64,000 bases of DNA from Acanthornis magna (taxonomy: Eukaryota; Chordata; Aves; Passeriformes; Acanthizidae), in contig JAWUZG010000013.1 in NCBI GenBank assembly GCA_036785705.1, forward strand, positions 22,293,501-22,357,500. The letters are read 5' to 3'. Within the stretch, counting starts at the first letter, position 1; every line of letters begins with the position of its first letter. A model generated the notes under the pieces. It was given only the letters and a program-made list of their open reading frames with translations, did not search any database and was not told the origin of the DNA. The translations under genes were made by a program, and so were the position numbers. Of the stretch, positions 33,061 to 44,810 are shown piece by piece.

Positions 33061-33196
33061 CCAGCAGAGCACAATAAAGCCATTTTCTGTTCCTCAGCTC
33101 TGGCAGACAGGCCCAGCCCTCAGAGGTGTTTGCATGGCCATTCCCAGAGCCCAAGGAGACAGCGCAGTGCCTCCCAAAGAGAGTTTGTTTCCTGAC
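33061..33196 (+). repeat. Local direct duplication, copy B
   Basis: Second copy of the 136-bp segment, 465 bp downstream of copy A. On the left, copy B has seven extra bases (AACACAG) next to CCAGCAG; on the right similarity fades after 33217 through transitions (CGGGTGAGAATG against CAGGCGAGAACG). Confidence 0.95.
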
Positions 33197-33218
33197 AGGC
33201 GAGAACGAGCAGAGAGGA

Positions 33219-33844
33219 GAGCTGGAGATGTGACAATCCACAGCAGCACTGCTAATTTTCTCCAGCTTTGTCATTTGCTTGCGAGAACCTCAATCTATTT
33301 CTCGTGCAGCTTTATGGTTCCTCCCTCCATCAGAGCTCCACAGACTGCAATATTCCGCTCAGTGAGCTGCAATATCTGTCAATAGAACAGCAGCTCCTCA
33401 TCAAAGCCCTGGGAGCTGCTACAGGCTTGTTATGTACACTGGGATTACCTAAGGAAACATCAAATGGGCTGCAGAATAGAGTTGGGGCTTTTTTTTTGTT
33501 TTTTCAGACAGAGCAGAAATCAAAACTTCTAAATTAAAAATACAACTTTGCTTGTGTTAATTCAATAAGGTGTTTTATCCTCTCACGAAGCTCATCTGCA
33601 TGGGGGGAAAAATAATCCCTTAATGAGAAACAAAATGAGGAAATGCTTGATTTGCTGTCTGGGCTCACCTGCTCCGAGCTCTCTGTCTCCAGGACTGATG
33701 CCTCGTCCCCTCTCCTTTCCAGGACACCATCCAGGGACCCCACACATCCTGGTCAGCCCTGGGTCCTGCTTTCCCCCCTCCAAACCCACAGGTTTTAGGA
33801 CAAAGAGGTTTTTGTACTCTTTGGGAACCTTCAGGTTTCATTGG
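33219..33844. other. Unique non-coding DNA
   Basis: Contains a T-run at 33491-33499. 33240-33480 is single-copy with no array. No supported gene. Confidence 0.4.
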
Positions 33845-33962
33845 ATGAGGTCTGGAGCACCCTGGGATTGTGGAAGTTGTCCCTGCCCATGGCAGGGCTG
33901 GGAATGGTGAGCTTTGAGGTCCTGCCTGACCCAACCCATCTGGGATTCTGGGATTCCATGAT
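33845..33962 (+). mobile_element. CR1 3' end, sense, diverged
   Basis: 'gatgaggtctggagcaccct', 'gttgtccctgcccatggcag' and 'acccatctgggattctggga' then 'ttccatgatt'. An older copy than those at 27 and 29 kb. Confidence 0.8.
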
Positions 33963-34767
33963 TACTTTGTGAAAATAAACCCTAAAATAGGTAAAACAAC
34001 CCCAAATCTGCTGCACCGCTGTCAAACACAGCTTCCTTCCCAGCCTTGCCCCTCACCCCACCATGGACGGGCAGGAGGCTGAGGAGATAAAACAGGAGAG
34101 GTCAAAGGAGCAGCAGTGCCCTGGCTGCCTCTACAACCACCTCAGAGAGGGGGAAATGTCAGGAAAAAGACCTGGATGGTGTGGAAAGGAAACAGAGAAT
34201 TTTGTTGGGCTCAGGGACACCTGGACACTCATTTCTGTAGGAACTGTGTTTCCATTCTGCTGCCTGCGATAACACAGGACTCTGCTCCCATCCTGCTTTA
34301 TTCCTGTTCATCCATATTCCACTTTTTCGGGTCATTGATTCGTGCATGAGTTCCCAACATGGACACAGCACCTGTAAATATCAGAGCTGCTCCGCGCAGA
34401 TCGTGCAGCACGAGGCTGCCCAGACAATGCAAATGAGCTGATTGCCTCCCAAATCCCAGCCAGGGAACATCCAGCCATTACCATTCCCACAAATGGGCTT
34501 GGGTTTTTGGGTTTTTTTCCCCATCTTATTTACAATGCAGCTCACTGGGAGAGACTCTTCAGGCTGGAATTGCTGAAGGAACTCAGCCTCAGGTGCTGGG
34601 AGAGGTTCCCTGGATGGATCCGAATCAGGCCAGGTGTCCCTGGAAAACCTGGAGTGCTGCAGGTGGGGGGAATGTGGGATTTAATGGCAGCATTCCCTGC
34701 CTTCGGTGGCATTTACAGGCAGGAAAGTCAGCTCCGTGCCTGTGTGGTTTTCCTGGGAAAGCCCTGG
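33963..34767. other. Unique non-coding DNA
   Basis: Mixed sequence; nothing recognised. Confidence 0.4.
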
Positions 34768-35165
34768 GGGCTGCAGGGGGCACTGACCCTATGGGGCTGG
34801 GGGGCACTGACCCAATGGGGGGGGACACTGACCCTATTGGGGCTGGGGGGCACTGACACTGACCCTATGGGGCTGCAGGGGGCATTGACACTGACCCTAT
34901 TGGGGCTGGGGGGCACTGACACTGACCCTATGGGGCTGCAGGGGGGCACTGACCCTGTATGACCCTGTGGGGCTGCAGAGGGCACTGACCCTATAGGATC
35001 TGGGGGGCACTGACCCTATGGGGCTGCAGGGGGGCACTGACCCTGTAGAAGCTGGGGGGCACTGACCCTATGGGGCTGCAGGGGGCACTGACCCTGTGGG
35101 GCTGCAGGGGGGCACTGACTCTGTAGGAACTGGGGGGCACTGACCCTGTGGGGGCTGGGGGGCCT
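34768..35165. repeat. G-rich minisatellite, about 25-bp core, irregular units
   Basis: Core words 'ggggctgcagggggcactga' and 'ccctat' alternate with 'ggggctggggggcactgacc'. Some units carry an extra 'cactgaca'. Unit lengths vary, giving about 13-15 copies. Many runs of four to seven G occur on the plus strand. Frames across it are artefacts. Confidence 0.9.
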
Positions 35166-36074
35166 GGCCCAGAGCCTCCCTGGGAATATCCCAGTCAGGA
35201 ATTCCCATCCTGACACATCCAGGCACTGCTGCAATGGAACTGATCCCTGCCTCAGTTTCACCTCCCTGTTGAACCCAAGGAGCTGCACCTGCAGAGAGCC
35301 GTGGGATGAGCTGTGCTGGACAGACCCCACTGCTCCCAGCCCTGCCCAGCCTGGCCTGGGATGCAGGTCTCAATTCCAGGGATGCAGGGGCAGCCACAGC
35401 TTCCCGGGGTCACTGCAGCCATTTCCAAACTCTGGGCTGTCATTGATCCCTGTGCTGGCCCAGCAGCTGCCCCAAATCCCCCGAATTTCCTAGCAGGGGA
35501 ACATCCCAGTGCTGCTCCTGGGTCCAGCCCTCATCCCTCACTGTGACAAACCCCTCGTGCACAGGGATGGGCTGGCACCAATTCCTGTTCCGTTATCTCT
35601 GTGTTTCTGTGGAAGGCCCATTATTGGCTTTAATCAGTGAAATGAATTTGTTAATGAGCTGCCTGATAAGCTTGCCATGGCTAATGTTGGGAGGGCTTTA
35701 TCTCCCTTTTTTTTGGTTATTGTTTCTTCCATATCAAATAACGAAATAAATACATTAAAAAGCTGCAGCAGCTGATGGCAGCCTGGTCTTCTGCTGCAGG
35801 CAAATCACAGGAATAAATTCAGTTACAATTGCTTTGACGGGAAGAGAAGTTAATGGGAATTTCAGTGGCAATATGAGCTGCAGAATTTGGGCTGGGTCCC
35901 TGTGCTGGATGGAGGCAGTGCCAGTGCCAGCCTGGCTGGCTGCCACCCCAAAACAGAGATCCAGCCGCTGGCACCGGGACAGGAGCTTGGGAACAATTCC
36001 CAAAGGGTTAGTTCAACTCCTTCCACCACTTCCCGAGCCTGGGGAGTCTCCAGGGACAAAGTGGGATGAGTAAA
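35166..36074. other. Unique non-coding DNA with a CR1 remnant
   Basis: 35340-35415 ('cccagcctggcctgggatgc', 'ggatgcaggggcagccacag', 'cttcccggggtc') resembles an antisense CR1 3' UTR but is weak. The remainder is ordinary sequence with a T-run at 35707-35714. Confidence 0.45.
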
Positions 36075-36125
36075 TCGGGACTTGGTCTGAGGGGTTTTTC
36101 CAGCCCCAGTGATTCTGTGATTCCG
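36075..36125 (+). mobile_element. CR1 3' terminus, sense, short
   Basis: 'ctgaggggtttttccagccc' followed by 'cagtgattctgtgattccgt' matches CR1 ends in this window. Confidence 0.65.
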
Positions 36126-36394
36126 TGGGGATGTCTGGGCTGAGCTCCAGCCGTGGCTTTGGGGGAGCCTGGAGGACTCCACGTTGTTCTTGTCCACCTT
36201 CTCTGTCCGGGGGAACGGCACAAACCCGCACGGGCTTTTCCCCCTCCCTGCAGAGCTGTCCTGATTTCGGGCACCCTTTGGGAATGTTTTGGGGCTCCAG
36301 CCTCCCCCATCGCCAAGCTCCAATGACAATCTGTCCCTCGGAGCTTGCGCAGGGTGTGTGACCACGGCGGTGGTGTGGCTTCACTGCTGCATTT

Positions 36395-36440
36395 GGTGAC
36401 CCTAAAGCTCTTTCCCAACCTTAGGGATTCTCTGATCCTG
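36395..36440 (+). mobile_element. CR1 3' terminus, sense, short
   Basis: 'ggtgaccctaaagctctttc' and 'ccaaccttagggattctctg' then 'atcctg'. Short diverged terminus. Confidence 0.6.
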
Positions 36441-37279
36441 TCCAGGCTCCTTTTGGGATGAAGGAACAGGTGCTGTGTGGCTGAAAACCTGTGTCCCCTG
36501 GGAGAGAATCCATCTCAGCACCTTGTTGGTGCCACCTCTGCTCCACCAGAGGGGTGGGGACGCTGGAGGTGACACCAGGGCCAGCCAGGGCTCCTTGGGG
36601 ACACTCCATCCCAGCGCCAGCTGTCCTGGTTCCTAACACACACATGGTTTTACAGATTCAAAACAGATCCCAGCAGCTCATGGACATCTTCAGAGTAGAA
36701 ATGCTGGAAAAAGAGATATTTGTGAGAAATGGAGCTCGGAGAGCTGGGGACCTGCAGACTTCACCTTGCGAGGAGGGGACGAATGTTGACGAGAAGAGGA
36801 CATGGGCTGGGAGCTCCTTTCTGAAGGTCAGGATGGCTTTCCCTTCCCTTTTGTTTCTCCCCATTCATCTCCGAGAGGATCGCACAGAATAATAATCCCC
36901 TTGTTTTGTCTGGCTGATAATTGCATTGATAATTCGGAACAATTTAAATATCGCATTCCTGGTGGGCTGTGTGGGAAGGAGCTGCTTTCATCTCCACAGA
37001 TGCATATTCATGATGCCATTAGAGCTCCCGGCCCATTGTCTGCTCCAAACCCAACTCGAACAGCAGCTGATGGATTTGTCCTTCCAAAGTCACCTCCTGG
37101 CCCTCGGGGATGGCTCTCTCTGTCCATCCTGTCTCTCCTCCTGGGAGCAGGTCCAGCCCAGCCCAGCCCAGGGTTAAGGAGATCCTTAACCAACGAATTC
37201 CTGTCCAATGTTTCCCCTCTGTCTGCAGCCTGGGTTTGGCTCTTCCTGCTGCAGCAGAATGTCCTCGATGTGCTGACCG
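36441..37279. other. Unique non-coding DNA
   Basis: Mixed sequence. The 245-aa frame at 36802-37539 runs into the next CR1 fragment and has no recognisable domain. Confidence 0.4.
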
Positions 37280-37405
37280 AGTGTCCCTGTCCTGCCCCTG
37301 GATCCCTGGCAGGTCCCAGGCCAGCTCGGATGGGATTTGGAGCAGCCTGGGACAGTGGAGGTGTCCCTGCTCATGGGAATGGGATGAGTTTGAGATTCCA
37401 TGACC
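37280..37405 (+). mobile_element. CR1 3' end, sense, diverged
   Basis: 'cctgcccctggatccctggc', 'aggtcccaggccagctcgga', 'tttggagcagcctgggacag' and 'tggaggtgtccctgctcatg', ending in 'gagattccatgacccc'. Confidence 0.82.
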
Positions 37406-37832
37406 CCAAAAGCCATGGGATGTCCCAGCAGCCACTGCCACACCTTGGTTCCTCCTCCAACATTCCCTGTGCTACTCCTAATGCTCCAAGCCCAGCACAT
37501 CCCCATTTCCCAGGTTATTGTGGGCGGGGATTTTATTAAATCCCAAAAGGACTTTGGGAGCTTTGGTTGCAGCACCTGAACAGGTAAAGACAATGAACCC
37601 AGGATAAGAAACCCCTCAGACCTTCAGGACACTGTTTTTATATTTGATTGGAGAGTCTCCTGGATCAATCTTTATCTAATTTATTGCCCAAGATAAAGAA
37701 AACTCCCTAAGAAACATCTTTATGGAACAGCCTTCACTTTTGAAGGTTTAAAAAAAAGGTTATTGTATGAAATAAAAATATTGACATCCCCCAGGTCACA
37801 CACCTGTAATTTCACTGAGTTTGGAATTAAAT
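37406..37832. other. Unique non-coding DNA
   Basis: Mixed, partly AT-rich sequence; nothing recognised. Confidence 0.4.
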
Positions 37833-38045
37833 ATGTTGTTGGGGGTTTTTTTTGTTTTGTTTTCTGGGTTTTTTTTTTTGTTTTTTGGGGGGGTGTTCTT
37901 GAGGTTTTTTTGTTTTTGTTTTTGTTTTATTGTTTTCTTGGGGTTTTTTTATTGTTGTTTGGTTGGTTGCTTGGGGGGTTTTTGAGTTTTTTTTTGGGGG
38001 GTGGGGGTGTTTTTGTTTGTTTTTTTGTTTTTGTTGGTTTTTTTT
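37833..38045. repeat. G/T-only low-complexity tract, about 210 bp
   Basis: Almost entirely runs of T and G on the plus strand ('gttttttgggggggtgttct', 'tttttttttggggggtgggg'), with few A or C. No fixed period. The 94-aa frame reading 'FLFLFYCFLGVF' and its minus-strand Lys/Gln/Pro mirror are compositional artefacts. Confidence 0.92.
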
Positions 38046-40136
38046 AAATCCTTTTTTTGTGGCGTTTTGGGACATGGCTCAGTGGGTGAGGCAGGATTCA
38101 GCCAAAGGCTGCACTTGTTAGTCTTGGAAGTCTTAAAAATTCTGTTTTTTGAAAAAGTGTTTTTTAGGAAAGGCAGACACAGGAGAGCCCCTGATTCCAT
38201 TGGTGAGTGGGAATTTAACAGCAATAAACTCTGAATTCCCTGTACTGGGGTATTGTCACTTTGAAATCCACAGCACAGGGTGAGGAAAATGTAGGAAAAT
38301 AAAATTTCCTATGAAAATTGGTTGATTTTAGAGTATGAAAACATGACATTGAAGTCAGCCGAACAATTTACAGACTGAAGTGATGTAGGAGCTGGGTGAA
38401 TCATTTCATGTAAAATCCTAAATTAGCTATTTTTGATTCTTTTGTTCAGAAATTGCCTTGAAACAGCTCATGGATTTTCTCAATGAGCTGGGCTTTAGTC
38501 CCTGTGCCAGTGGGCCTGGTGTGAAATTTGGCAGCTCTTTTTCCTGCCGTCCATTGGAAGGATGGAAAATGCAGGATTTCTGCATGAGCAGCTTTACATT
38601 GGCTCTCCAAATGTGTTCCCCATTATTGTTATTTAATGTTTGCACACAGCAGAGCTCGCAGGACTGGGATGAGAATTCAAATACAGGAGACAGAATTAAA
38701 ACATATTTTCTCAGGAATAAGTAATTTCTGCCTTGTGCAGTGTAACTGGGATAACAGCAGGAAGGGGGTGGAAAAAATAATTATTCTCCACGTACATATT
38801 GATATTTCTTATATAAGTTACTGAGCTGAGAATGAAATGTGGGAAATGTGAACATTTTCCCCTGAGTGTTTCTCCTGATTTTTTTATTTCCTTTTCTCCT
38901 GTATTTTCCCCCTTCCCTTCTCTCTGGCAAAGCCTCAGAGGGGAAGGAGAACACCACATTTTTGAGTGAGGCAAGGCCTGGCCTGTCCTGTGCTGCTCTG
39001 GATTTATGGCCAAGCTGAGGTTTAATCCCTGCAGGATTCCCTCGGTTGGCTCCCAAGGCTGAGCTCAAAGCAGGCAATTCCTGAGGGGGCACTTCAGGGA
39101 AGGGTTTTTAACTTCATTTAATTCTTCATGGAGAAACGCTTCCAAAAATGCTGCTGGTTGGAATATAGAGAATTAGAATTATTTCTCCCATTCTATCCGA
39201 GGCAATTAATAGTTTAATTACTGAACACTGCTTTTTTCAGAGCCTGGATGAGGTGCAATGTTTCTGTTTGTTCAGACTCGGCCATTAAAGACTTTTAGTT
39301 CATGCTTTGAACAGGGGAAAAAATCCTCCAAGGAGGAAGTACCTTCCAGTGATTACATTAAATGATTGTGTGTATTTAAAAGTCTTGAAGGCATATTTAA
39401 ATTTAAAAAATAGGCAAACTATTTAAATTAGTCAAGTAATGGCATTCACTACTATGACTAAATCACTTCCAAAGGAATCCCCCCAGCTGATTATTCCTTA
39501 CAAATAATTTTGTGTGCTGGCTGCTGAGATCTGTCGGTTTGTCCGTCCGCTCTGTCCCAGGAGCTAAATTTTGCCTGATGCAGGGGGCACTTGGGAAAAA
39601 ATTGGAATTAATCCATTAATTTTTAATATATTGCTTGTGTTAGAACATGAGGGTGGAGTGAGTGAAAGGAAGAAAATCTCCTGATGGGAGGGAACCGTGC
39701 ACTAAACCCCTGCCAAAGCTGGGATTTGCTATTTGTTCCTGTTAACTCCCGAGGAGCTGGAACCGCTGGATTGATCCATGTCACTTTAGGGGAAAACCAA
39801 TTAATTTCCAGAGATTTCTCTTGATCTCAAAGCCTTATTCTCTAAGCAGTTCAGTGAAGCTCAGACAAGCTCAGCTTCATCCTTCGCTTAAAATTCTCTG
39901 CTAAAATGGGAGATTGTAAAGGAAAATCCTTGTGGGGAGGGAAAGGTTGATCTGTCAATAGGACCACGGACACCTATTGGATTTCCCCGTTGTGTTGATG
40001 TCAGAGTAAATACTAATCACCTCAATTAATTAGCTATGGATTCAGGACTGGAGGCTTTCGTGCCCCACACCACCACGGAGTCAGGGTCTGTGTTTCTGGC
40101 ACGCTGAGAGCTCTGGGGGCACGGCGAGAGGGAGGC
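38046..40136. other. Unique, mainly AT-rich non-coding DNA
   Basis: 39100-39480 and 39590-39660 are AT-rich single-copy sequence. No array, CR1 copy or supported gene. Confidence 0.45.
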
Positions 40137-40537
40137 AGCCCTGAGCAGCCCCAGCCCCACTCCCTGCAGCCCCATTCCCATTCCCTGCAGCCCCAGCCCC
40201 ATTCCCATTCCCTGCAGCCCCATTCCCATTCCCTGCAGCCCCATTCCCATTCCCTGCAGCCCCAGCCCCATTCCCATTCCCTGCAGCCCCAGCCCCACTC
40301 CCTGCAGCCCCATTCCCATTCCCTGCAGCCCCATTCCCATTCCCTGCAGCCCCACTCCCATTCCCTGCAGCCCTGAGCAGCCCCATTCCCACTCCCTACA
40401 GCCCCATTCCCATTCCCTGCAGCCCCAGCCCCATTCCCTGCAGCCCCAGCCCCATTCCCACTCCCTGCAGCCCCATCCCCACTCCCATTCCCTGCAGCCC
40501 CAGCCCCATTCCCATTCCCTACAGCCCCAGCCCCAGG
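40137..40537. repeat. 21/27-bp C-rich minisatellite, about 17 units
   Basis: The unit ends 'cccattccctgcagcccc'. A 21-bp form ('ttcccattccctgcagcccc' plus A) mixes with 27-bp forms that add 'agcccc'. 'ccctgagcagcccc' variants occur at both ends. The minus strand is G-rich. Frames reading 'GMGMGLQ' or 'GNGNGAA' are repeat artefacts. Confidence 0.93.
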
Positions 40538-40574
40538 TAGGGTCTGCTCTGACCCTTGGAGCTGTCTGCAAGCA

Positions 40575-40643
40575 GAGGGGATTGTTTAATCCAAAGGGGG
40601 ATTGTTTAATCAAAAAGGGGATTGTTTAATCCAAAGGGAGATT
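40575..40643. repeat. 20-bp tandem repeat, three units
   Basis: 'attgtttaat' starts at 40581, 40601 and 40621, in units of 'ggggattgtttaatccaaag' with small changes. Confidence 0.93.
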
Positions 40644-43423
40644 ACCTTCAGTGGCCACACCATTGTTTTCCAGTTGTTCAGTCACTGGGGTTTGGTATCT
40701 CAAAGCTTGTCTTCATTTCAATCTCGCTTATAGTTTCCATAATCTCAGCATCTTTTGCCAGGTAATCATATTTATAAGGCTTTCCTATTTCATCCTGCCC
40801 AACACCCAGCCCTGCCAGAGCAGGGAACAGTGGCGAAAGCAGGCGAGGCTCAGGCAGAAGAGGCACTCATTAAAAGCTCACTTGGCCACGGCCACGTTTC
40901 TCTCTTTCTGGATTTCCTGCTCACCTCATTCGTGGCAAGGAAAGCCAAGTCTGCTGCTCTGCTCGGTCTGATTAGAAGAGGGTGTGAAATCAGCCTGCTG
41001 TGACACAACACCTTCTCCTCAGGTAACCCCGGGCCAGAGCCCAGCCCGAAGCCATCACAGCCACCCAGGGACCGGCAGAGAGCAGAGCTTTGGGCAGCCA
41101 ATTATCCGAACAGCCTTCAGAGGGAGGCTGCCTGAGCTGATAATGCTCCAGCACCTCCTGGCTTGAAGGCAGGAGGTGCTCTGGGCAGACAGGGGAAATT
41201 AAACCCTGCAGGAGCTGATCAGACAGTGAGCATTTACTGCTCCTGCTGCAGCACAGTCACCTGGGCTGCATTTCCTTCCCTGCCTGGCGATTTGGGATCC
41301 CACGCCCCTCCAAAGGCGGCTGGGCATGGCCTGGATCACAGCACTGATCCGATCAGGAATGACTCCCCGATCCCAGCTCTGTGTCCTGACATCTGCCACC
41401 CCCAGGGACCCACGCCCGGGGGAGTACTCAGGGGGTAGGGGAGCCAAGGCCTGGGGGTCACCCAGAGTGAAAATTAATCTTTTAGGCAAGGCAAGACAGA
41501 TATCCAGAGAGAAAAGTGGTGGTGGTGCCTGGCTCTTCCAACTTCAATGACTTTGATTGTGTGAATTCTGTATTCAACATGAGTAACTCCGAGGTGGGGT
41601 AATTTCCCTATTTTGAGATGTTTGCCGTTCCCTAATAAAGCACCTTGCACCAAACACCCTGGAAGGCTTAAAACATGATCCATCTTCTCAATGTATTGCA
41701 GAAGAAAGTCTCTCTCTGGGAATATTAGTGACTTCACAACTGGAGCAAATAAATTCTGCTTTCCCTATGCAATGCAGCTTATGGCGCGGATCTAATTTTA
41801 GATTCCCTCTGCTGCCTCTAAATCTTTGCTCCGTGTCTTTCCCAACTTGATGGAAGGGCAGATTTAATTATCAGGAGTCACATTTGTATGGACAGATCTT
41901 TCATCACCAAAGCATATGTCTTTGGGGTTTGGAACCGCCGAAATCCCATTATTCCTCAGCTCGGAGTAAGTGAACATCCCAAGCCCATCTGCAGTCGTGT
42001 GGCAGACGCTGATCCAGAGCAGGCACGGGGAGGAGCAGTGTGTGGGGCAGAGATGCTCTCCAGCCTGGAAATATCAGGCACACCTTGTCCCGTCAGCCCT
42101 AGGAGCTCTGGCTCTCCATTCCCACGGAATCACGAGGAGGGCCCAGCTCCAGTCCCAGTCCCTCCCTTGCCCTGTGCTGTGTCACCTCCAGGGACTGACC
42201 ACGGCAGAGGCTCCAGTAAATGTGAAGCAGTTCCTGCAGGCCCAAAATAGCCCAGTCCTTGTCCTTCTAGCATTCACGTGGAAGGTTTTCCCACTTTAAT
42301 ACTCATGGCGTGTTTCTAACAGGCAGGTACGTTTTGATAATTACTCCAATGACATTATGAAAATCAATAAAACCCAATCAAAATCCATTAAAAAGACACA
42401 GATTGGATGCTTAGCCCCAAGTCCTGCTCTCTGCCTGCCCAATGTTTGTGCCTTGTCCAGTCAAGTCCTGATTATCCTCCAAACACGGTGCCAAGAACTC
42501 CTGCCTCAGCTCCATTGCTCTTCCATTAAAAAGCTGTTCTTGAGTCCATAAATTTATTTTACTCCGACTGCTACATGAAAAGTCATAAACCAGTTTATGA
42601 GCTGAGAAATGCTGCTCTGACTGCCACGGCAATTTGACATCTGCCAGCTTTAATTCTGGCTCTCCTAAAGGCCGTGCGTGGTTCAGGAGAGGAAGGGGAG
42701 CCACGAGAGGAGGGAGCCTTCATCCCAAATCCAGGAGGGTGTCTGACCCAGCCACGGGAAGGTCTGCCTGAGCCGAGGTGTGCCAGGCTGCTCTCAGCAG
42801 GATGTGCCCAGCAGTGCCACAGGGGTCAGGGGACACAAGGGACAGGACCCCCTCCCAACAGGGAGAGGGCTCAGCCTGCCCTGCAGGGACCACTCCTGCA
42901 GGGACCACTCCTGCGTGGCCTCAGCTCAGAGGGGACAGCAAGCTGGCCCTGCTGCTCTCTGGGGACCAGGATGTGTCCCCCCGCCCTGGGGGATGTCCCC
43001 GTGCCAGCCTGGCTGCCCTGCAGATGCCAGCAGCCCCTCCAAAGGGCTGTCTGGCTGTGCCACGAGCAGTGCAGCATCCTCCTGAGCATCCGAGCAGCCC
43101 CGTGCCACTGAGAGGGGGCAAAAAGCAGAGGGTTTGGGTGTGAGACCAGCTCTGGTCTCTTTGAAGCTGTCCTGGGCAGTGAATTGTTGATGCTCGGTTT
43201 GCAGCTCCTGCAGGAGCTCGTGCTGCTGTTCCCTGAGCCCTCACCATGATCCAGATGCCCCCAGCTCTGCTCCACCTCAGCCTCTGCCTGCTCAGCTCCT
43301 CCTTTCTGCAAGCCTTTAGGACTTCCCAGCTGCAGGGCTGGAAGCTCTTTGCCCCCAGTCCTGCCCTGGGTACCCCACACGGAGCTGCAGTCCCTCCCCA
43401 TCAGCATTTCCCTCTGCCCTGCA
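40644..43423. other. Unique non-coding DNA
   Basis: Mixed sequence. 42886-42915 repeats 'gcagggaccactcct' twice. No CR1 fragment or supported gene was found in 2.8 kb. Confidence 0.45.
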
Positions 43424-44112
43424 GCCTGGCCCCTGCTCCTCACCCCATAGCCGTGCCTGGTACCCAGCCTAGCCCCTGCTCCTCACCCCACAGCCGTGCC
43501 TGGCACTCAGCCTGACCCTGTTCCTCACCCCACAGCCGTGCCTGGCACCCAGCCTGGCCCTGTTCCTCACCCCACAGCCATGCCTGGCACTCAGCCTGAC
43601 CCTGTTCCTCACCCCACAGCCGTGCCTGGCACTCAGCCTGGCCCTGTTCCTCACCCCACAGCCGTGCCTGGCACTCAGCCTGGCCCTGCTCCTCACCCCA
43701 CAGCCATGCCTGGCACTCAGCCTGGCCCTGTTCCTCACCCCACAGCCGTGCCTGGCACCCAGCCTGGCCCTGTTCCTCACCCCACAGCCGTGCCTGGCAC
43801 TCAGCCTGGCCCTGTTCCTCACCCCACAGCCATGCCTGGCACTCAGCCTGGCCCTGTTCCTCACCCCACAGCCGTGCCTGGCACTCAGCCTGGCCCTGCT
43901 CCTCACCCCACAGCCGTGCCTGGCACTCAGCCTGGCCCTGCTCCTCACCCCACAGCCGTGCCTGGCACTCAGCCTGGCCCTGTTCCTCACCCCACAGCCA
44001 TGCCTGGCACCCAGCCTGGCCCTGTTCCTCACCCCACAGCCGTGCCTGGCACTCAGCCTAGCCCCTGCTCCTCACCCCACAGCCGTGCCTGGCACTCAGC
44101 CTGACCCCTGCC
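43424..44112. repeat. 42-bp minisatellite, about 16 units
   Basis: The unit contains 'cctgttcctcaccccacagc' and 'cgtgcctggcactcagcctg'. Spacing of 'agccgtgcc' is 42 bp (43492 to 43534), or 43 bp where 'cccctgctcct' replaces 'ccctgttcct'. Three sites vary: CCGTGCC/CCATGCC, ACTCAG/ACCCAG and GTTCC/GCTCC. Each unit holds a pyrimidine-rich run ending in CAG. The 202-aa ('PGTQPGPVPHPTA') and 187-aa frames result from the multiple-of-three length. Confidence 0.95.
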
Positions 44113-44340
44113 CTGTCCAGCACAGGCTGTGCCCTCGGGTCACTCACATCTCGCTCTGTTCTGCTGTTTTGTTCTGTTCAGTGTCTCTGTGCCCAAAGGC
44201 GAAGGAATTTGGGCAGGGCCATCACCTTTGGGCTAGGGTGGGAATTCTGCTCTCCTGCTCAGCCCACGGCGAGGGCACCCTGGGCTCCTCCTCGGCACCA
44301 CTCTGCTCATCCTGGCACTGCAGGGGAGAAAACACAAATG

Positions 44341-44706
44341 GCAACCCAGGAAAACAGCAACCCAGGACAGCATCAACCCAGGAAAACAGCATCCCAGAAA
44401 AACAGCAATGCAGGAAAACATCAACCCAAGGAAAACATCAACCCAGGAGAGCATCAAACCAAGGAAAACATCAACCCAGGAAAACAGCAAAACAGGAAAA
44501 TGACAAACCCAGGAGAGCATCAACCCAGGAAAACAGCATCCCAGAAAAACAGCAACACAGGAAAACATCAACCCAAGGAAAACATCAACCCAGGAGAGCA
44601 TCAAACCAAGGAAAACATCAACCCAGGAAAACAGCAAATCCAGGAGAGGATCAAACCCAGGAAAACACCAACGCAGGAAAACACCAACGCAGGAAAACAG
44701 CAACCC
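44341..44706. repeat. 16/17-bp minisatellite with 147-bp higher-order repeat
   Basis: Basic units 'aacccaggaaaacagc', 'aacccaaggaaaacatc' and 'aacccaggagagcatc'. A block beginning 'atcaacccaggaaaacagca' at 44372 recurs at 44519 (offset 147 bp), and 'gcatcaaaccaagg' at 44451 recurs at 44598 (again 147 bp). It is rich in A and C with little T. Frames across it ('NPGKQQ') are artefacts. Confidence 0.94.
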
Positions 44707-44749
44707 CAGACTTTGGGAGGTTATGGGAGGAAGAGGAAGCAGAGTTTCA

Positions 44750-44810
44750 AATGAATCCCAGAATGATTTGGGTTGGAAAGGACCTTAAAGATCAGCCCTT
44801 CCCTGTGACC
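44750..44810 (-). mobile_element. CR1 3' terminus, antisense
   Basis: 'gaatcccagaatgatttggg', 'ttggaaaggaccttaaagat' then 'cagcccttcc' is the reverse complement of a CR1 end, about 45 bp from the preceding array. Confidence 0.82.

Noticed and set aside
43469..44104. Pro-rich 202-aa frame (PGTQPGPVPHPTA repeats), possibly a collagen- or mucin-like exon
   Set aside because: Both strands are open over the same 42-bp array and there is no flanking coding sequence; kept only as a splice-site observation.
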